This document shows, piece by piece, positions 1 through 10,136 of a stretch of 64,000 bases of DNA (position 1 is its first letter; each line of letters starts with the position of its first letter). The translations under genes and the position numbers were made by a program. Location: assembly GCF_000455125.1 (NCBI RefSeq), contig NZ_AUWR01000008.1, positions 372,001 through 436,000 of the forward strand, read 5' to 3'. The DNA is from Mycobacterium sp. UM_WGJ (GTDB taxonomy: Bacteria > Actinomycetota > Actinomycetes > Mycobacteriales > Mycobacteriaceae). Below the pieces are notes generated by a model. It was given only the letters and a program-made list of their open reading frames with translations, was not told the DNA's origin and ran no database searches.

Positions 1-1
1 A

Positions 2-550
2 CTGATGAGCGCCGGCGCCAGCTTCACCGAACTCAGCGTGGACCGCCTTGCGACTGAGGCCGGCATCTCACGCGCCAGCTTCTACATCTACTTCGAGGAC
101 AAGGGTCACCTGTTGCGCCGGCTCGCCGGCCAGGTGTTCGGCGATCTCGCCGCGGGGGCCGAGCGCTGGTGGGGCGTGGCGCAGCGCCGCGATCCCGGCG
201 ATGTCCGCGCCGCGATGGCCGCGATCATCGCCAACTACCGGCGGCATCAACCACTGCTGATCGCGCTCAACGAGATGGCCGGCTACGACCCGCTGGTGGG
301 CGCCACCTACCGGGACTTGCTGACCGGCATCTCCGGCCGGGTGGCCCAGGTCATCGAAGACGGCCAGGCCGACGGCTCCATTCGCCGCGAGTTGCCCGCC
401 ACCGCAACCGCCAGCGCCCTCACCTGGATGGTGGAGCGGGTATGTCAGCAGAACCTGCCGGCCCGCGACGCCGACTACGATTCGGAACTCGCCACTGCCC
501 TGACGGAAATCGTTTGGGGCGCACTGTATCTCAAGCCCACCGATCAGTAG
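2..550 (+). CDS. TetR-family transcriptional regulator (5' end missing)
   Basis: The N-terminal part reads as a TetR helix-turn-helix: 'DRLATEAGISRASFYIYFEDK' type pattern with the recognition helix ending in the usual F-Y-x-Y-F. It is followed by an all-helical ligand domain. The first ATG (position 5) falls inside what is normally helix 1, and the frame is open to the window edge, so the true start probably lies upstream and the gene is truncated here. The stop codon overlaps the end of the convergent hydrolase gene by 7 bp. The target and ligand cannot be inferred. Family assignment is secure; function is unknown. Confidence 0.8.
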   Translation: MMSAGASFTELSVDRLATEAGISRASFYIYFEDKGHLLRRLAGQVFGDLAAGAERWWGVAQRRDPGDVRAAMAAIIANYRRHQPLLIALNEMAGYDPLVGATYRDLLTGISGRVAQVIEDGQADGSIRRELPATATASALTWMVERVCQQNLPARDADYDSELATALTEIVWGALYLKPTDQ

Positions 551-1248
551 CTCCAGGCCGAGCGGTCATAACTGCGCTCGATACGCCGACGCCTCTTGCG
601 CCGGGTGGGACAAAACACGTAGGTGAGGTTGCCGCGGGTGACCCGGATGTTGTCGGGACTGTCCAGGTTGACCCGGAAATAGTTGTTGTGCACGGTCACC
701 AGTCCCAGCAGAGCGTTTCTGACGGCCAACGCGTCGACGTGTGCGGCGGGCAGGTTGGGAAAGTCGGCCATGCCGTCGTATTGGCGGCACAAATCCGTCA
801 CCGCGAACCGGGTGTCCGCGGGCACACCGACGCCGCCGTAGTCGGGCAGCTTCATGAACGTGACCAGCTTCGGATCGGCCTGGTAGATGCCATGGAACGG
901 CTGTTCGGGGTTGGCCAGCAGCAGAAACGACACCTTGTCGGTGGGGACCGGCGAGGTCGGCCCCTTCTCGCGCAACCACTTACAGGCGACCTGTGCCCCC
1001 ATGCTCACGGCGTAGACCAGTACGTCGTCGGCATCGGGTGCGGCGCTGAAGTGAGCGGTCAGCATGTCGTCGAGGGCTTGCGCACCGCGCTGCACCGCGG
1101 CGACGGCCGGGACATAGCGCAGGCCCTCGAAGTAGGTGTTGGGGTACTTGACGTTTGTCACGGTCTTGCCCCTGGTGACCGCACCGCGGCACATGAACCG
1201 CAGAAACCCACTCCAGCCGGCCCCGTCGATGGTGAATACGGTGCTCAT
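544..1248 (-). CDS. PE-PPE C-terminal-type serine hydrolase, free-standing
   Basis: This 234-residue protein resembles the alpha/beta-hydrolase 'PE-PPE' domain usually fused behind PE or PPE domains in mycobacteria. Visible signs are a short central beta-strand with a nucleophile-elbow-like YAVSMGAQ (Ser82) and the family-typical 'QYDGMADFPNLP' block near residue 157. There is no PE or PPE N-terminal domain and no obvious signal peptide; the C-terminus is Arg-rich. It starts 13 bp downstream of the proB stop on the same strand and could be read through from the rplU-rpmA-obg-proB operon. Likely an esterase or lipase acting on an unknown lipid; the substrate is inference. Confidence 0.6.
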   Translation of the reverse strand: MSTVFTIDGAGWSGFLRFMCRGAVTRGKTVTNVKYPNTYFEGLRYVPAVAAVQRGAQALDDMLTAHFSAAPDADDVLVYAVSMGAQVACKWLREKGPTSPVPTDKVSFLLLANPEQPFHGIYQADPKLVTFMKLPDYGGVGVPADTRFAVTDLCRQYDGMADFPNLPAAHVDALAVRNALLGLVTVHNNYFRVNLDSPDNIRVTRGNLTYVFCPTRRKRRRRIERSYDRSAWSY

Positions 1249-1260
1249 GCGGACGAGTTC

Positions 1261-2370
1261 CTAAACTGCGACCAGATCGTCGGCATGCACCACCGGCCGG
1301 CGCGCGTCCGGTGCCAACTCGGCGGTCGAATGGCCGATCATGTCGTCCAGCTCGGCGGCGTCGTAGCCGACCACGCCGCGGGCCACCACGGCTCCGTCCG
1401 GGCCACACAGTTCGACCACGTCGCCGCCGTAGAACCTGCCCGCGACCGCGGTGATCCCGGCCGGCAGCAGGGAGCGCCGGCGATCCAGCACCGCCTCGAC
1501 CGCCCCGGCATCCAGCGTCAGCACCCCGGCCGCGTCGGCGGCGTGACGCACCCAGAACTTGCGTGCCGACAACCGTTGCGCCCGGGGCGCGAAGACGGTC
1601 CCCACCGATGCGTCGGAGAGGGCGGCAGCGGCCTCGCCGGCCGCGGCCAGCAACACCGGAACTCCCGCGTCGGCGGCCAGCAGTGCCGACGACAGTTTCG
1701 ACACCATGCCGCCGGTGCCCAGGTGGCTGCCCTCGCTGGCGACCACATCGGCGAGGTCATCCGGTCCGGCTACCTCGGGGACCAGGCGGGCCGGACCCTT
1801 ACGAGGATCGGAGTCATAGAGGCCGTCGATGTCGGAGAGCAGCACCAGTGCGTCGGCGCCCACCAGATGCGCGACCAGCGCCGAGAGGCGGTCGTTGTCG
1901 CCGAAGCGGATCTCGCTGGTGGCCACGGTGTCGTTCTCATTGACGATCGCCACCGCGTGCAACGCCCGCAGCCGGTCCAGGGTGCGGGCGGCGTTGGTGT
2001 GCGACACCCGCATCGACACGTCCTGCGCGGTGAGCAGCACCTGTCCGACGGTGCGGCCGAACCGGCCGAAAGCGGCACTCCACGCATTGACCAGCGCCAC
2101 CTGGCCCACGCTGGCGGCGGCTTGCTTGGTGGCCAGGTCGGTTGGCCGCTTGGTCAGTCCGAGCGGCTCCAGGCCGGCGGCGATAGCCCCCGAGGACACG
2201 ATCGTCACATCCGAACCGGCCTTCATCCGGCCTTCGATGGCCTCGGCCAGTCCAGCCAGCCGGGCCGCGTCGAACATGCCCGATTCGGTGGTCAGGGCGG
2301 TGGTGCCGATCTTGACCACGACGCTGCGCGCGGTCCGAATCGCTTCGCGCGCAACACCGGTGCCGGTCAC
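1261..2370 (-). CDS. proB: Glutamate 5-kinase
   Basis: Catalyses ATP-dependent phosphorylation of L-glutamate, the first step of proline synthesis, in the cytosol. The 369-residue product has an amino-acid-kinase domain starting with [14 protein letters not shown], the [12 protein letters not shown] substrate loop, and a C-terminal PUA-like domain from about residue 280, the normal two-domain length. The start codon overlaps the obg stop by 4 bp (ATGA), showing translational coupling; the order rplU-rpmA-obg-proB is the standard actinobacterial arrangement. Proline feedback inhibition is known for the family but not visible here. Confidence 0.96.
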   Translation of the reverse strand: MTGTGVAREAIRTARSVVVKIGTTALTTESGMFDAARLAGLAEAIEGRMKAGSDVTIVSSGAIAAGLEPLGLTKRPTDLATKQAAASVGQVALVNAWSAAFGRFGRTVGQVLLTAQDVSMRVSHTNAARTLDRLRALHAVAIVNENDTVATSEIRFGDNDRLSALVAHLVGADALVLLSDIDGLYDSDPRKGPARLVPEVAGPDDLADVVASEGSHLGTGGMVSKLSSALLAADAGVPVLLAAAGEAAAALSDASVGTVFAPRAQRLSARKFWVRHAADAAGVLTLDAGAVEAVLDRRRSLLPAGITAVAGRFYGGDVVELCGPDGAVVARGVVGYDAAELDDMIGHSTAELAPDARRPVVHADDLVAV

Positions 2371-3812
2371 GATTCCTCCGTGTGCTCGCGGCGCTGCTTG
2401 CGAGCGACCTTTCGTTCGGCGGCACCCACTCGGTCGGTACGCTCCAGCCTGCTGTCGGTGCCCCGACCGGACAACGTGATGTCCACCCCCGCCGGAGTGG
2501 TCGGCTCCCAGTCGAAGGTCATGTCTCCGATGGTCACCGCGCAGCCCGGTGTGGCGCCTCGCTTCAGCAGTTCGTCTTCGACCCCGAGCCGGGCCAACCG
2601 GTCACCCAGGTAGCCGACCGCTTCGTCGTTGTCGAAGTTGGTCTGGTGCACCCAGCGCTCGGGTTGTGTACCGCGCACAAGGAACCCGCCCTCGCCGTCG
2701 GATTCCACGGTGAACCCGGTCTCCCCCGCGCGAACGGGCCGGATCACCGGGCGGCGCGCCACCGGCTCCGGTTGTGCGGCGCGATACGCCGACACCATCT
2801 CGGCCAGCGCAAACGTCAACGGCCGCAAGCCGGCACGGCTCACCGTCGAGACCATGAACACCGGCCAGCCGTACTGGGCCGCGATGTCATCGCGGACGAA
2901 CTCCGCCATCTCCAGCGCCTCGGGCACGTCGATCTTGTTCAGTACCACCGCGCGCGGCCGGTCAACCAGGTCGCCGAGCGTCGAATCCCCTTGCATGGTG
3001 GGGGTATAGGCAGCCAGTTCGGCTTCGATCGCCTCGATGTCCGAGAGCGGGTCACGGCCCGGTTCGGCGGTCGCGCAGTCTACGACGTGCACCAGCACAG
3101 CGCAGCGTTCGATGTGCCGCAGGAAGTCCAGGCCCAGCCCGCGACCGGTCGAGGCACCGGGGATGAGTCCGGGCACATCGGCTGCGGTGAAGGTGTTCTC
3201 TCCGGCCGAGACCACGCCCAGATTGGGCGCCAACGTGGTGAAGGGATAGTCGGCGATCTTCGGCTTGGCCGCCGAGATCACCGACACCAGCGCAGATTTG
3301 CCCGCGGACGGAAACCCGATCAGCCCGACGTCGGCGACGGTCTTGAGTTCCAGCGTGAGGTCGCGGGTTTCGCCCTTCTCCCCCAGCAGTGCGAAGCCGG
3401 GCGCCTTTCGGGCGCGCGACACCAGCGCCGCATTGCCCAGCCCGCCGCGTCCTCCGGCGGCCGCCTCGAAGCGGGCACCCGTCCCGACCAGGTCGGCCAG
3501 CAGCCTCCCGTGCTCGTCGAGCACGACGGTGCCGTCGGGAACCTTGATCTCGAGGTCCGCGCCGGTGGCGCCGTCCTTGTTGTTGCCCTGGCCCTGCTTG
3601 CCGGACGCCGCGTTGATGTGCGGACGAAAGTGAAAGTCCAACAGGGTGTGCACCTGCGGGTCGACGACCAGCACGACACTGCCGCCGCGACCACCGTTGC
3701 CACCGTCGGGACCACCGAGCGGCTTGAACTTCTCTCGGTGAATCGAGGCGCAGCCGTTGCCCCCGTCGCCGGCGCGCACATGGATGACAACGCGGTCGAC
3801 GAACCGGGACAT
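2367..3812 (-). CDS. obg: Obg-family GTPase, ribosome assembly
   Basis: A GTPase that binds 50S subunits and takes part in their assembly and in stress signalling. Domains in order are a Gly-rich OBG fold (residues 1-160), a G domain with G1 GFPSAGKS (166-173), switch-region TT, G3 DVPG (212-215) and NKID, and a C-terminal OCT domain with a charged tail. Length is 481 residues, as in other mycobacteria. It lies 48 bp after rpmA, whose product is also part of the 50S subunit, and overlaps proB by 4 bp. No feature looks unusual. Confidence 0.97.
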   Translation of the reverse strand: MSRFVDRVVIHVRAGDGGNGCASIHREKFKPLGGPDGGNGGRGGSVVLVVDPQVHTLLDFHFRPHINAASGKQGQGNNKDGATGADLEIKVPDGTVVLDEHGRLLADLVGTGARFEAAAGGRGGLGNAALVSRARKAPGFALLGEKGETRDLTLELKTVADVGLIGFPSAGKSALVSVISAAKPKIADYPFTTLAPNLGVVSAGENTFTAADVPGLIPGASTGRGLGLDFLRHIERCAVLVHVVDCATAEPGRDPLSDIEAIEAELAAYTPTMQGDSTLGDLVDRPRAVVLNKIDVPEALEMAEFVRDDIAAQYGWPVFMVSTVSRAGLRPLTFALAEMVSAYRAAQPEPVARRPVIRPVRAGETGFTVESDGEGGFLVRGTQPERWVHQTNFDNDEAVGYLGDRLARLGVEDELLKRGATPGCAVTIGDMTFDWEPTTPAGVDITLSGRGTDSRLERTDRVGAAERKVARKQRREHTEES

Positions 3813-3860
3813 GGCGTTACTACCTATCCGGCGCCGAATGGCGCCCAGTTACGCCGGCGA

Positions 3861-4121
3861 CTAGTCGCGGGCGACAGGCACGATGTTGATCAGCTTGCGG
3901 CCGCGCTTCACACCGAATTCGACCGCACCGGGTGCCGTGGCGAACAGGGTGTCGTCGCCGCCGCGCCCGACGTTGACGCCGGGGTGGAAGTGGGTGCCGC
4001 GCTGCCGCACCAGAATCTCGCCGGCCTTGACGACCTGGCCGCCGAACCGCTTGACGCCGAGTCGCTGGGCGTTTGAGTCGCGCCCGTTACGTGAGCTGGA
4101 AGCGCCCTTTTTGTGTGCCAT
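3861..4121 (-). CDS. rpmA: 50S ribosomal protein L27
   Basis: An 86-residue basic protein beginning [16 protein letters not shown], the L27 signature. L27 reaches the peptidyl-transferase centre with its N-terminus. There is no Firmicutes-type N-terminal cleavage extension. It follows rplU by 17 bp in the same operon. Confidence 0.97.
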   Translation of the reverse strand: MAHKKGASSSRNGRDSNAQRLGVKRFGGQVVKAGEILVRQRGTHFHPGVNVGRGGDDTLFATAPGAVEFGVKRGRKLINIVPVARD

Positions 4122-4138
4122 CTCGCTGCCTCCTGCTG

Positions 4139-4450
4139 CTACTTGATTCCGGTGACCTTGAGCACGGTCAGCTGCTGACGGTGACCCTGCCGCTTGTGGT
4201 AGCCGGTCTTGTTCTTGAACTTGTGGATGCGGATCTTCGGACCCTTGGTGTGCTCCAGGATCTCGCCGGTGACCGCGACCTTCGCCAGCTTGGCGGCGTC
4301 GGTGGTGACGGTGGCACCGTCCACCACCAGCGCGACCGGCAGCGAGACCGACGATCCCGGCTCGGACTCGATCTTCTCAACCTTGAGCACGTCACCAACG
4401 GCAACCTTGTACTGCTTGCCGCCGGTTTTGACGATTGCGTACGTCGCCAT
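4139..4450 (-). CDS. rplU: 50S ribosomal protein L21
   Basis: A 103-residue L21 beginning [20 protein letters not shown], with the C-terminal [14 protein letters not shown] block that contacts 23S rRNA. It is the first gene of the rplU-rpmA-obg-proB operon. An AGAGG Shine-Dalgarno sequence sits before the ATG. The 152 bp separating it from the rne stop contain a plausible sigma-A promoter (separate entry). Confidence 0.97.
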   Translation of the reverse strand: MATYAIVKTGGKQYKVAVGDVLKVEKIESEPGSSVSLPVALVVDGATVTTDAAKLAKVAVTGEILEHTKGPKIRIHKFKNKTGYHKRQGHRQQLTVLKVTGIK

Positions 4451-4560
4451 CGTTGGTTTCTACCTCTGCTTCTCGGGCGCGCACGCCATCGGGACTTGCG
4501 CAGGTGTCTGGGGTTCTGTCCGCCGAGCTGTGGTTATTCCCGCCTGGCGACAACTGGTCA

Positions 4561-4590
4561 AGGGTACGTGACCAGCGGCTAAGGGGTCAA
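4561..4590 (-). promoter_or_regulatory. Predicted housekeeping promoter for rplU operon
   Basis: On the minus strand TTGACC is followed after 18 bp by TACCCT, matching the mycobacterial TANNNT -10 and a good -35. It lies between the rne stop and the rplU start, giving a leader of about 100 nt. This is a prediction from sequence only. Confidence 0.45.
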
Positions 4591-4602
4591 ACCGGCACGA
4601 TG

Positions 4603-7545
4603 TCAGATCGGTGGCCCGGCCGGCCGGGCCGCCGCACGTCGACGTCGCGGACGCTCGACCACCGCAACCGCCACCTCGGGTTCGTCCGCGTCCTCGGAGT
4701 CCTCGGCATCGTCGGAGTCGTCTTCATCGGAGTCGTCTTGGTCTGACTCGTCGGACTCATCGGACTCATCGATGACGTCCAGGTCGTCATCGAAGTCCTC
4801 GTCGTCATCGTCGTCGAGATCGACTTCGTCGTCATCGTCGTCGACATCCTCATCGACGTCCTCATCGACATCTTCGTCGTCGCTGTCCTCATCGACGTCT
4901 TCGTCGTCCTCGGCGAGGTCCTCATCGGCCACGTCGGACTCCAGGGCCTCCTGGGCCACCTCGCCGGCGCCCTCGGTCTCCTCGGCGCCTTCGGCGTCCT
5001 GGCCGGCCAGGTTCACCACCAGCTCATCGCCCTCGGGCGCAGTCCCGTGCTCGTCGTCCGACTCGTCGTGCCGGTCGCTGGCCGCAGCCATCGCCTTGAA
5101 CATCGGGTGGTCACCGGGCGTGTGCACCGGAACCTTGACGACCGCCGGTTCGTCGACCTTCGGCTTCTTCGATCGCTTGCTGCGGCGGCTGCTGGTGGTG
5201 CCGCCACCGCCCGGTTCGGTCTTGCGTCCCGGCCCGGCAGAGTCCACCGGGTCGGCGTGCAACACGATGCCACGCCCGGCGCAGTGCTGACACGAGGTCG
5301 AGAACGCCTCGATCAGCCCGGTGCCCAAGCGTTTGCGGGTCAGCTGAATCAGCCCCAGCGACGTCACCTCCGAAACCTGATGGCGGGTTCGGTCACGGCC
5401 CAGCGCCTCGGTCAGCCGACGCAGCACCAGGTCCCGGTTGGACTCCAGCACCATGTCGATGAAGTCGATGACGATGATGCCGCCGATGTCACGCAGGCGA
5501 AGCTGTCGCACGATCTCTTCGGCGGCTTCCAAGTTGTTCTTGGTCACCGTCTCTTCGAGGTTGCCGCCGGAGCCGGTGAACTTGCCGGTATTGACGTCGA
5601 CCACTGTCATCGCCTCAGTGCGGTCGATAACCAGCGTGCCGCCCGAAGGCAGCCAGACTTTGCGGTCCAGCGCCTTCGCCAGCTGCTCGTCAATGCGGTG
5701 CACCGCGAACACGTCCGGCCCGGCCTGGCCCTCCGGACCCGTCGGCGCGGTGTAGCGGGTCAACTTCGGCACCAGCTCGGGTGCCACCGAGCCCACGTAG
5801 TCGTTGATGGTGGCCCAGGCGTCGTCACCGGAGACCACCAACTCGGAGAAGTCCTCGTTGAACAGGTCTCGGATCACCTTGACCAGCACGTCGGGCTCTT
5901 CGTAGAGCGCCACTGCGGCTCCGGCGGCTTTCGCCTTGGTCTCGGCGGCGGTGGCCTCGATCTGGTTCCAGCGTTCCTGGAGGCGTTCGACGTCGGCGCG
6001 GATGTCGGATTCCTTGACGCCCTCCGACGCGGTGCGGATGATCACGCCGGCGTCCGCGGGCACCACCTCGCGCAGGATCTCCTTGAGCCGCTGACGTTCG
6101 GTGTCGGGCAGCTTGCGGCTGATGCCGGTCGACGATGCGCCCGGCACATAGACCAAGTAGCGACCCGCCAGCGACACCTGCGTGGTCAGCCGGGCGCCCT
6201 TGTGTCCGATGGGGTCCTTACTGACCTGCACCACGACGTAGTCGCCGGGTTTGAGCGCCTGTTCGATCTTGCGGTTGGCACCGCCGAGTCCGGCAGCTTC
6301 CCAGTTCACCTCACCGGCGTAGAGCACGCCGTTGCGGCCCCGGCCGATGTCGACGAAGGCGGCCTCCATCGACGGCAGCACGTTCTGGACGACGCCCAGG
6401 TAGACATTGCCCACCAGGGAGGTCGATGCGGCAGACGTGACGAAGTGCTCGACCATCACGCCGTCTTCCAGCACGGCGATCTGGGTGTAGCGGGCGCCCT
6501 GGTGCGGGGGCTCGGTCCGGACCCGGTCACGGACCACCATCCGGCGTTCGACGGCCTCGCGGCGGGCCAGGAACTCGGCCTCGCTCAGGATCGGCGGGCG
6601 GCGGCGCCCGGCGTCGCGACCGTCGCGACGGCGCTGCCGTTTGGCCTCCAGCCGTGTCGAGCCGGTGATGCCCTGGATCTCGTCGTCACCGGTGCCGCGG
6701 TCGCTCTTGGCGGACCGGTTGGTCTTGGCGCGCGGGGCCCGCTCATGCACGACGGTGTTGGGCGGGTCGTCCGAGGACGCGGTGTCCTCTTCCTCGCCGG
6801 TCCCGGCCTTGCGGCGACGGCGACGGCGACGGCGACGGCTGCCCGCGTCGTCGGCCGAACCGCCTTCCTCGTCGGCGGCGTCCTCGGCGTCTCCGGCCTC
6901 CTCCGATTCAGCGGCGGAGTCGTCGTCCTCGGTCTCATCGTCGGCGTCCTCGGCTGCCGCACCCTCAGACCCGCGGCCGCGGCCACGGCCGCGGCGTCCA
7001 CGGCGGCGGCGCCGGTTGGCGGGCCGGTCGCCGTTCTCGTCATCGGTGTCGGCGTCGGCATCGGCGTCGGAGCCGCCGATGTCGTCGTCGCCGTAGTCGT
7101 CCGCGTCGTCTGACTCGACTTCGACGTCGCGCGGCACCGCGCGCTCGAAGGCGACCGGCTGCGGCGCCACGAACAACGGCATGTAGTCAGCCCGCACAGC
7201 GGCCGGCTCCGGTGCCGTTTCCAGCAGCAACCGGGACTCCGGCTCGTCGGGGACCTCGCCCGTCGCGTCGGCCTCCCCGGCCTCCTGAAACAGTCCGGTG
7301 ACAGCGGGCGCGGCTGCCGAGTCCAGCAGGTCGCGGACCCGCACCGCCTCGACCCGATCCACGCTGGAGTGGGCGCTGCGCGCCCGCCCGTCCAACTCGG
7401 TCAGCGCCTCCAGGACCCGCCGGCTGGTGGTGCCCAGAACCCGCGCCAGCGAGTGCACCCGAAGTCGATCGGGCAGCTCCTCATGCTCGCTCGGTGCTGC
7501 TGATACCTCTGAATCAGGACCATTAAAAAAAGAGGGGTCTGCCAC
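4603..7545 (-). CDS. rne: Ribonuclease E/G with long low-complexity arms
   Basis: Endoribonuclease that initiates mRNA decay and rRNA processing. The GTG at 7545 is chosen because GAGGAG lies 6 bp upstream; a further open stretch upstream lacks this. The roughly 980-residue protein has an N-terminal low-complexity arm rich in Asp/Glu and Arg blocks (about residues 100-330), an S1 RNA-binding domain (near 372), the catalytic DNase I-like region with VVDVNTGKFTG (near 648) and GGIIVIDFIDM, the Zn-link CQHC (near 752), and an exceptionally acidic C-terminal arm. The arms are where mycobacterial RNase E is thought to assemble partners. The leader is about 240 nt (see promoter entry). Confidence 0.95.
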   Translation of the reverse strand: MADPSFFNGPDSEVSAAPSEHEELPDRLRVHSLARVLGTTSRRVLEALTELDGRARSAHSSVDRVEAVRVRDLLDSAAAPAVTGLFQEAGEADATGEVPDEPESRLLLETAPEPAAVRADYMPLFVAPQPVAFERAVPRDVEVESDDADDYGDDDIGGSDADADADTDDENGDRPANRRRRRGRRGRGRGRGSEGAAAEDADDETEDDDSAAESEEAGDAEDAADEEGGSADDAGSRRRRRRRRRKAGTGEEEDTASSDDPPNTVVHERAPRAKTNRSAKSDRGTGDDEIQGITGSTRLEAKRQRRRDGRDAGRRRPPILSEAEFLARREAVERRMVVRDRVRTEPPHQGARYTQIAVLEDGVMVEHFVTSAASTSLVGNVYLGVVQNVLPSMEAAFVDIGRGRNGVLYAGEVNWEAAGLGGANRKIEQALKPGDYVVVQVSKDPIGHKGARLTTQVSLAGRYLVYVPGASSTGISRKLPDTERQRLKEILREVVPADAGVIIRTASEGVKESDIRADVERLQERWNQIEATAAETKAKAAGAAVALYEEPDVLVKVIRDLFNEDFSELVVSGDDAWATINDYVGSVAPELVPKLTRYTAPTGPEGQAGPDVFAVHRIDEQLAKALDRKVWLPSGGTLVIDRTEAMTVVDVNTGKFTGSGGNLEETVTKNNLEAAEEIVRQLRLRDIGGIIVIDFIDMVLESNRDLVLRRLTEALGRDRTRHQVSEVTSLGLIQLTRKRLGTGLIEAFSTSCQHCAGRGIVLHADPVDSAGPGRKTEPGGGGTTSSRRSKRSKKPKVDEPAVVKVPVHTPGDHPMFKAMAAASDRHDESDDEHGTAPEGDELVVNLAGQDAEGAEETEGAGEVAQEALESDVADEDLAEDDEDVDEDSDDEDVDEDVDEDVDDDDDEVDLDDDDDEDFDDDLDVIDESDESDESDQDDSDEDDSDDAEDSEDADEPEVAVAVVERPRRRRAAARPAGPPI

Positions 7546-7791
7546 GTACGTCTCCTCAAGCCCCCGGGCGCGTCGTTGCGACGCGGCCACGCGAGGACTT
7601 CTCGTTATGGGCCCGGCTCACTTCCCCGGGCTTGTGGTGGTCTCGCTCCGAGGGGCTCGGGTTGAACCGACTCGGTGCCTGGCTGAATGAAAACCGGCGA
7701 TCGGCGCCGCATCACATATCGCGACCGTCGCACTCGCCGAAGTCTTCATTCGGGTGTCGGAAACCGGTCCGGTGACGTTCACCCGTTAGTC

Positions 7792-7820
7792 AGTATCCCA
7801 CACAATCCACAGGAGCCGAA
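7792..7820 (-). promoter_or_regulatory. Predicted rne promoter with about 240-nt leader
   Basis: On the minus strand TTCGGC, 17 bp, then GATACT gives a plausible -35/-10 pair just downstream of ndk. Transcription from it would leave a leader of about 240 nt before the rne GTG at 7545. No other gene occupies 7546-7841, so this stretch is best read as rne 5' untranslated region plus promoter. RNase E genes commonly autoregulate through such leaders; here that is inference. Confidence 0.4.
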
Positions 7821-7841
7821 CGAAAGGCACTAACTCCGCGG

Positions 7842-8288
7842 TCAGGCCAGGGTCATCGGATCCGTCGACACCGACGGCTTCAGGTCGGGGAACCACAGCG
7901 CGATCTCACGCTCGGCCGACTCCGGCGAGTCCGAGCCATGCACCAGGTTGAACTGGGTCTCCAGACCGAAATCACCGCGGATGGTGCCCGGGGTGGCCTT
8001 GGCCACCGGGTCGGTACCACCGGCGAGCTGCCGGAACGCCTCGATGGCGCGCGGTCCCTCCACCACAGCGGCGACCACGGGACCCGAGGTGATGAAGTCC
8101 AGCAACGAAGCGAAGAACGCCTTGCCGTCGTGCTCGGCGTAGTGCTGCCGGGCCACGGCCTGCTGTACCGGCCGCAGTTCCAGGGCCGCCAACGTCAGGC
8201 CCTTCTTCTCAATCCGGTTGATGATCTCGCCCACCAGCCGCCGGTTCACGCCGTCCGGCTTGATCAGCACCAAAGTCCGCTCAGTCAT
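7842..8288 (-). CDS. ndk: Nucleoside diphosphate kinase
   Basis: Transfers the gamma-phosphate among NTPs through a phosphohistidine. The start at 8288 gives [14 protein letters not shown], the family N-terminus, with GAGGAG upstream; the longer open frame before it is not typical. The active-site region NLVHGSDS carries the catalytic His. The 148-residue product ends about 12 residues beyond the usual mycobacterial terminus (…[14 protein letters not shown]…), a small species-specific extension. It lies 85 bp after the DUF4233 gene. Confidence 0.96.
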   Translation of the reverse strand: MTERTLVLIKPDGVNRRLVGEIINRIEKKGLTLAALELRPVQQAVARQHYAEHDGKAFFASLLDFITSGPVVAAVVEGPRAIEAFRQLAGGTDPVAKATPGTIRGDFGLETQFNLVHGSDSPESAEREIALWFPDLKPSVSTDPMTLA

Positions 8289-8373
8289 GCAGCGCCGCTC
8301 CTCATCCATTGCTCCGCCCTGCGTCGTCGCCAGCGGCACGGCGACAGCGTACCGGCCCCGGTCACCGGTTCCG

Positions 8374-8724
8374 TCACGAGCGTCGCAAGACCACCGCACG
8401 GAAATAGGCGATCAGCCCCCACACCACGGTGAACACCAGGCCCATGATGCCCACACCGGGATAGATCACGAAGCCGGCCACCAGTACCGGTTGCAGCGCC
8501 AGATTGGCCCAAATGGCCCAGCTGCGGCCCTGGATGCCGGCGAACAAGAGCAGCACCAGCGCCAAGCCGAGCAGGTACGCCAACGAGAACGGTGTCAGAC
8601 CGCCCCCGACGACGCCGACCACCGGCAGAGCCAGCAGCACCGTGATGGCTTCAAGTATCAGCGTCGCGGCCATCACGCCGCGAAAACCCCGCCAGGGGTC
8701 AGGAACGTCGGTCGGTTGGGTCAT
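8374..8724 (-). CDS. DUF4233 membrane protein
   Basis: A 116-residue protein with about three to four hydrophobic segments (starting at residues 15, 35, 65 and 87). It is embedded between folC and ndk, and its start overlaps the folC stop by 4 bp. The position matches Rv2446c. DUF4233 proteins are conserved beside folC in actinobacteria, and their function is unknown; the coupling suggests, but does not show, a folate-related role. Confidence 0.85.
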   Translation of the reverse strand: MTQPTDVPDPWRGFRGVMAATLILEAITVLLALPVVGVVGGGLTPFSLAYLLGLALVLLLFAGIQGRSWAIWANLALQPVLVAGFVIYPGVGIMGLVFTVVWGLIAYFRAVVLRRS

Positions 8725-10136
8725 GCCGGGTCCTTCCCGAACAGCGAGCGGGCCGCACCGGCGGTGACCACCGATCCGGTGATCACGATGCCGGCTCCCG
8801 AAGCTTGGCCTTCGGAATCGAATTCGTCGACCAGCGCTGTGGCGGTGTCGATCGCATCTTCAAGCGTCTCGGTGGTGACCACCCGGTCGTCACCGAACCA
8901 CCGCGCTGCCGCAACGGTAAGCGTCTCGACGTCCAGCGCACGCGGTGAACCGTTATGGGTCACCACGATTCGATCAAACGCGGGCTCTAGCGCCGCCAAG
9001 ATTCCGTCGACGTCCTTGTCAGCGAGCACGCTGAGGACACCGACCAGATACCGGAAGTCGAAATCTTCGGCCAGGGCCTGGGCCAGCACGGCGGCGCCGG
9101 CCGGGTTGTGCGCGGCGTCGATGAACACGGTGGGCGAACTGCGCATCCGCTCCAGCCGGCCGGGGCTGCGCACCGCGGCGAAACCCGCCCGGACGGTCTC
9201 GACATCAAGCTGCCGATCGGCGCCGGCCCCGAAGAACGCCTCCACCGCCGCCAGCGCCAGCACCGCGTTGTGGGCCTGATGCTCACCGTGCAACGGCAGA
9301 AAGATCTCGGAGTACACCCCGCCCAAGCCCTGCAGTTCCAGCACCTGTCCGCCGACCGCGAGTTGACGGCTGCGCACCGCGAACTCGGAGTTCTCCCGTG
9401 CCACCGCGGCATCCGCGCGCACCGATTCGGCGAGCAGCACCTCCATCGCCTCGGGCGCCTGACGGGCGATGACCGCCACGGTGTCGGTCAGTTCGTCCGG
9501 CGAGCGGTGAATGATGCCGGCCTTCTCCGCGGCGATACCGGCGATGTCGTCGCCGAGGTAGTCGACGTGGTCGATGCCGATCGGGGTGATGACGGCGACC
9601 GGAGCGTCCACGACGTTGGTGGCGTCCCAGCGGCCGCCCATGCCGACTTCCACAATGGCGACGTCGACGGGAGCGTCGGCGAAGGCTGCGAACGCCATCC
9701 CGGTGAGCACCTCGAACTTGCTCATGGCCGGTCCCCCGTCTGCCTGCGAGGACGCATCGACCATCTGCACGAAGGGCTCGATCTCGGCGTAGGTCTCCAC
9801 ATAGCGCGCCGGGCTGATCGGCTGGCCGTCGATCGCGATGCGCTCGACCGCCGACTGCAGATGCGGGCTGGTGGTGCGCCCGGTCCGGCGGCTGAATGCC
9901 GTCAGCAGCGCGTCGATCATCCGCACCACCGAGGTCTTGCCGTTGGTGCCCGCGACGTGGATGGCCGGGTAACCGCGCTGCGGCGATCCGAGCAGTTCCA
10001 GCAGGGCGTTGATGCGCGTCAGGCTCGGTTCGATCTTGGTCTCGCCCCACCGCTGATCGAGCAGGTGCTCGACCTGCAGCAGCGCCGCGACCTCGTCCGG
10101 GGTGGGCTCAGTGGTGCCGACCGGTTGATCGGTCAC
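8721..10136 (-). CDS. folC: Folylpolyglutamate / dihydrofolate synthase
   Basis: Adds glutamate to dihydropteroate and extends folate polyglutamate tails. The 471-residue protein shows the Mur-ligase-like P-loop [11 protein letters not shown] near residue 60, the TSPHLQS folate loop, DHVDYLG, and the C-terminal ligase domain with DAAHNPAG. Start and stop overlap valS and the DUF4233 gene by 4 bp each, so valS-folC-DUF4233 form a tightly coupled operon. Confidence 0.96.
   Translation of the reverse strand: MTDQPVGTTEPTPDEVAALLQVEHLLDQRWGETKIEPSLTRINALLELLGSPQRGYPAIHVAGTNGKTSVVRMIDALLTAFSRRTGRTTSPHLQSAVERIAIDGQPISPARYVETYAEIEPFVQMVDASSQADGGPAMSKFEVLTGMAFAAFADAPVDVAIVEVGMGGRWDATNVVDAPVAVITPIGIDHVDYLGDDIAGIAAEKAGIIHRSPDELTDTVAVIARQAPEAMEVLLAESVRADAAVARENSEFAVRSRQLAVGGQVLELQGLGGVYSEIFLPLHGEHQAHNAVLALAAVEAFFGAGADRQLDVETVRAGFAAVRSPGRLERMRSSPTVFIDAAHNPAGAAVLAQALAEDFDFRYLVGVLSVLADKDVDGILAALEPAFDRIVVTHNGSPRALDVETLTVAAARWFGDDRVVTTETLEDAIDTATALVDEFDSEGQASGAGIVITGSVVTAGAARSLFGKDPA

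Noticed and set aside
169-2613. Very long plus-strand open frame opposite the hydrolase, proB and obg
   Set aside because: It is an antisense shadow of high-GC coding sequence; the minus-strand genes are certain and the translation has no domain.
2382-4076. Plus-strand open frame opposite obg and rpmA
   Set aside because: Antisense shadow; low-complexity His/Arg/Gly-rich translation with no motif.
5047-7113. 688-codon plus-strand frame opposite rne
   Set aside because: Antisense shadow of the RNase E gene; no recognisable domain or ribosome-binding site.
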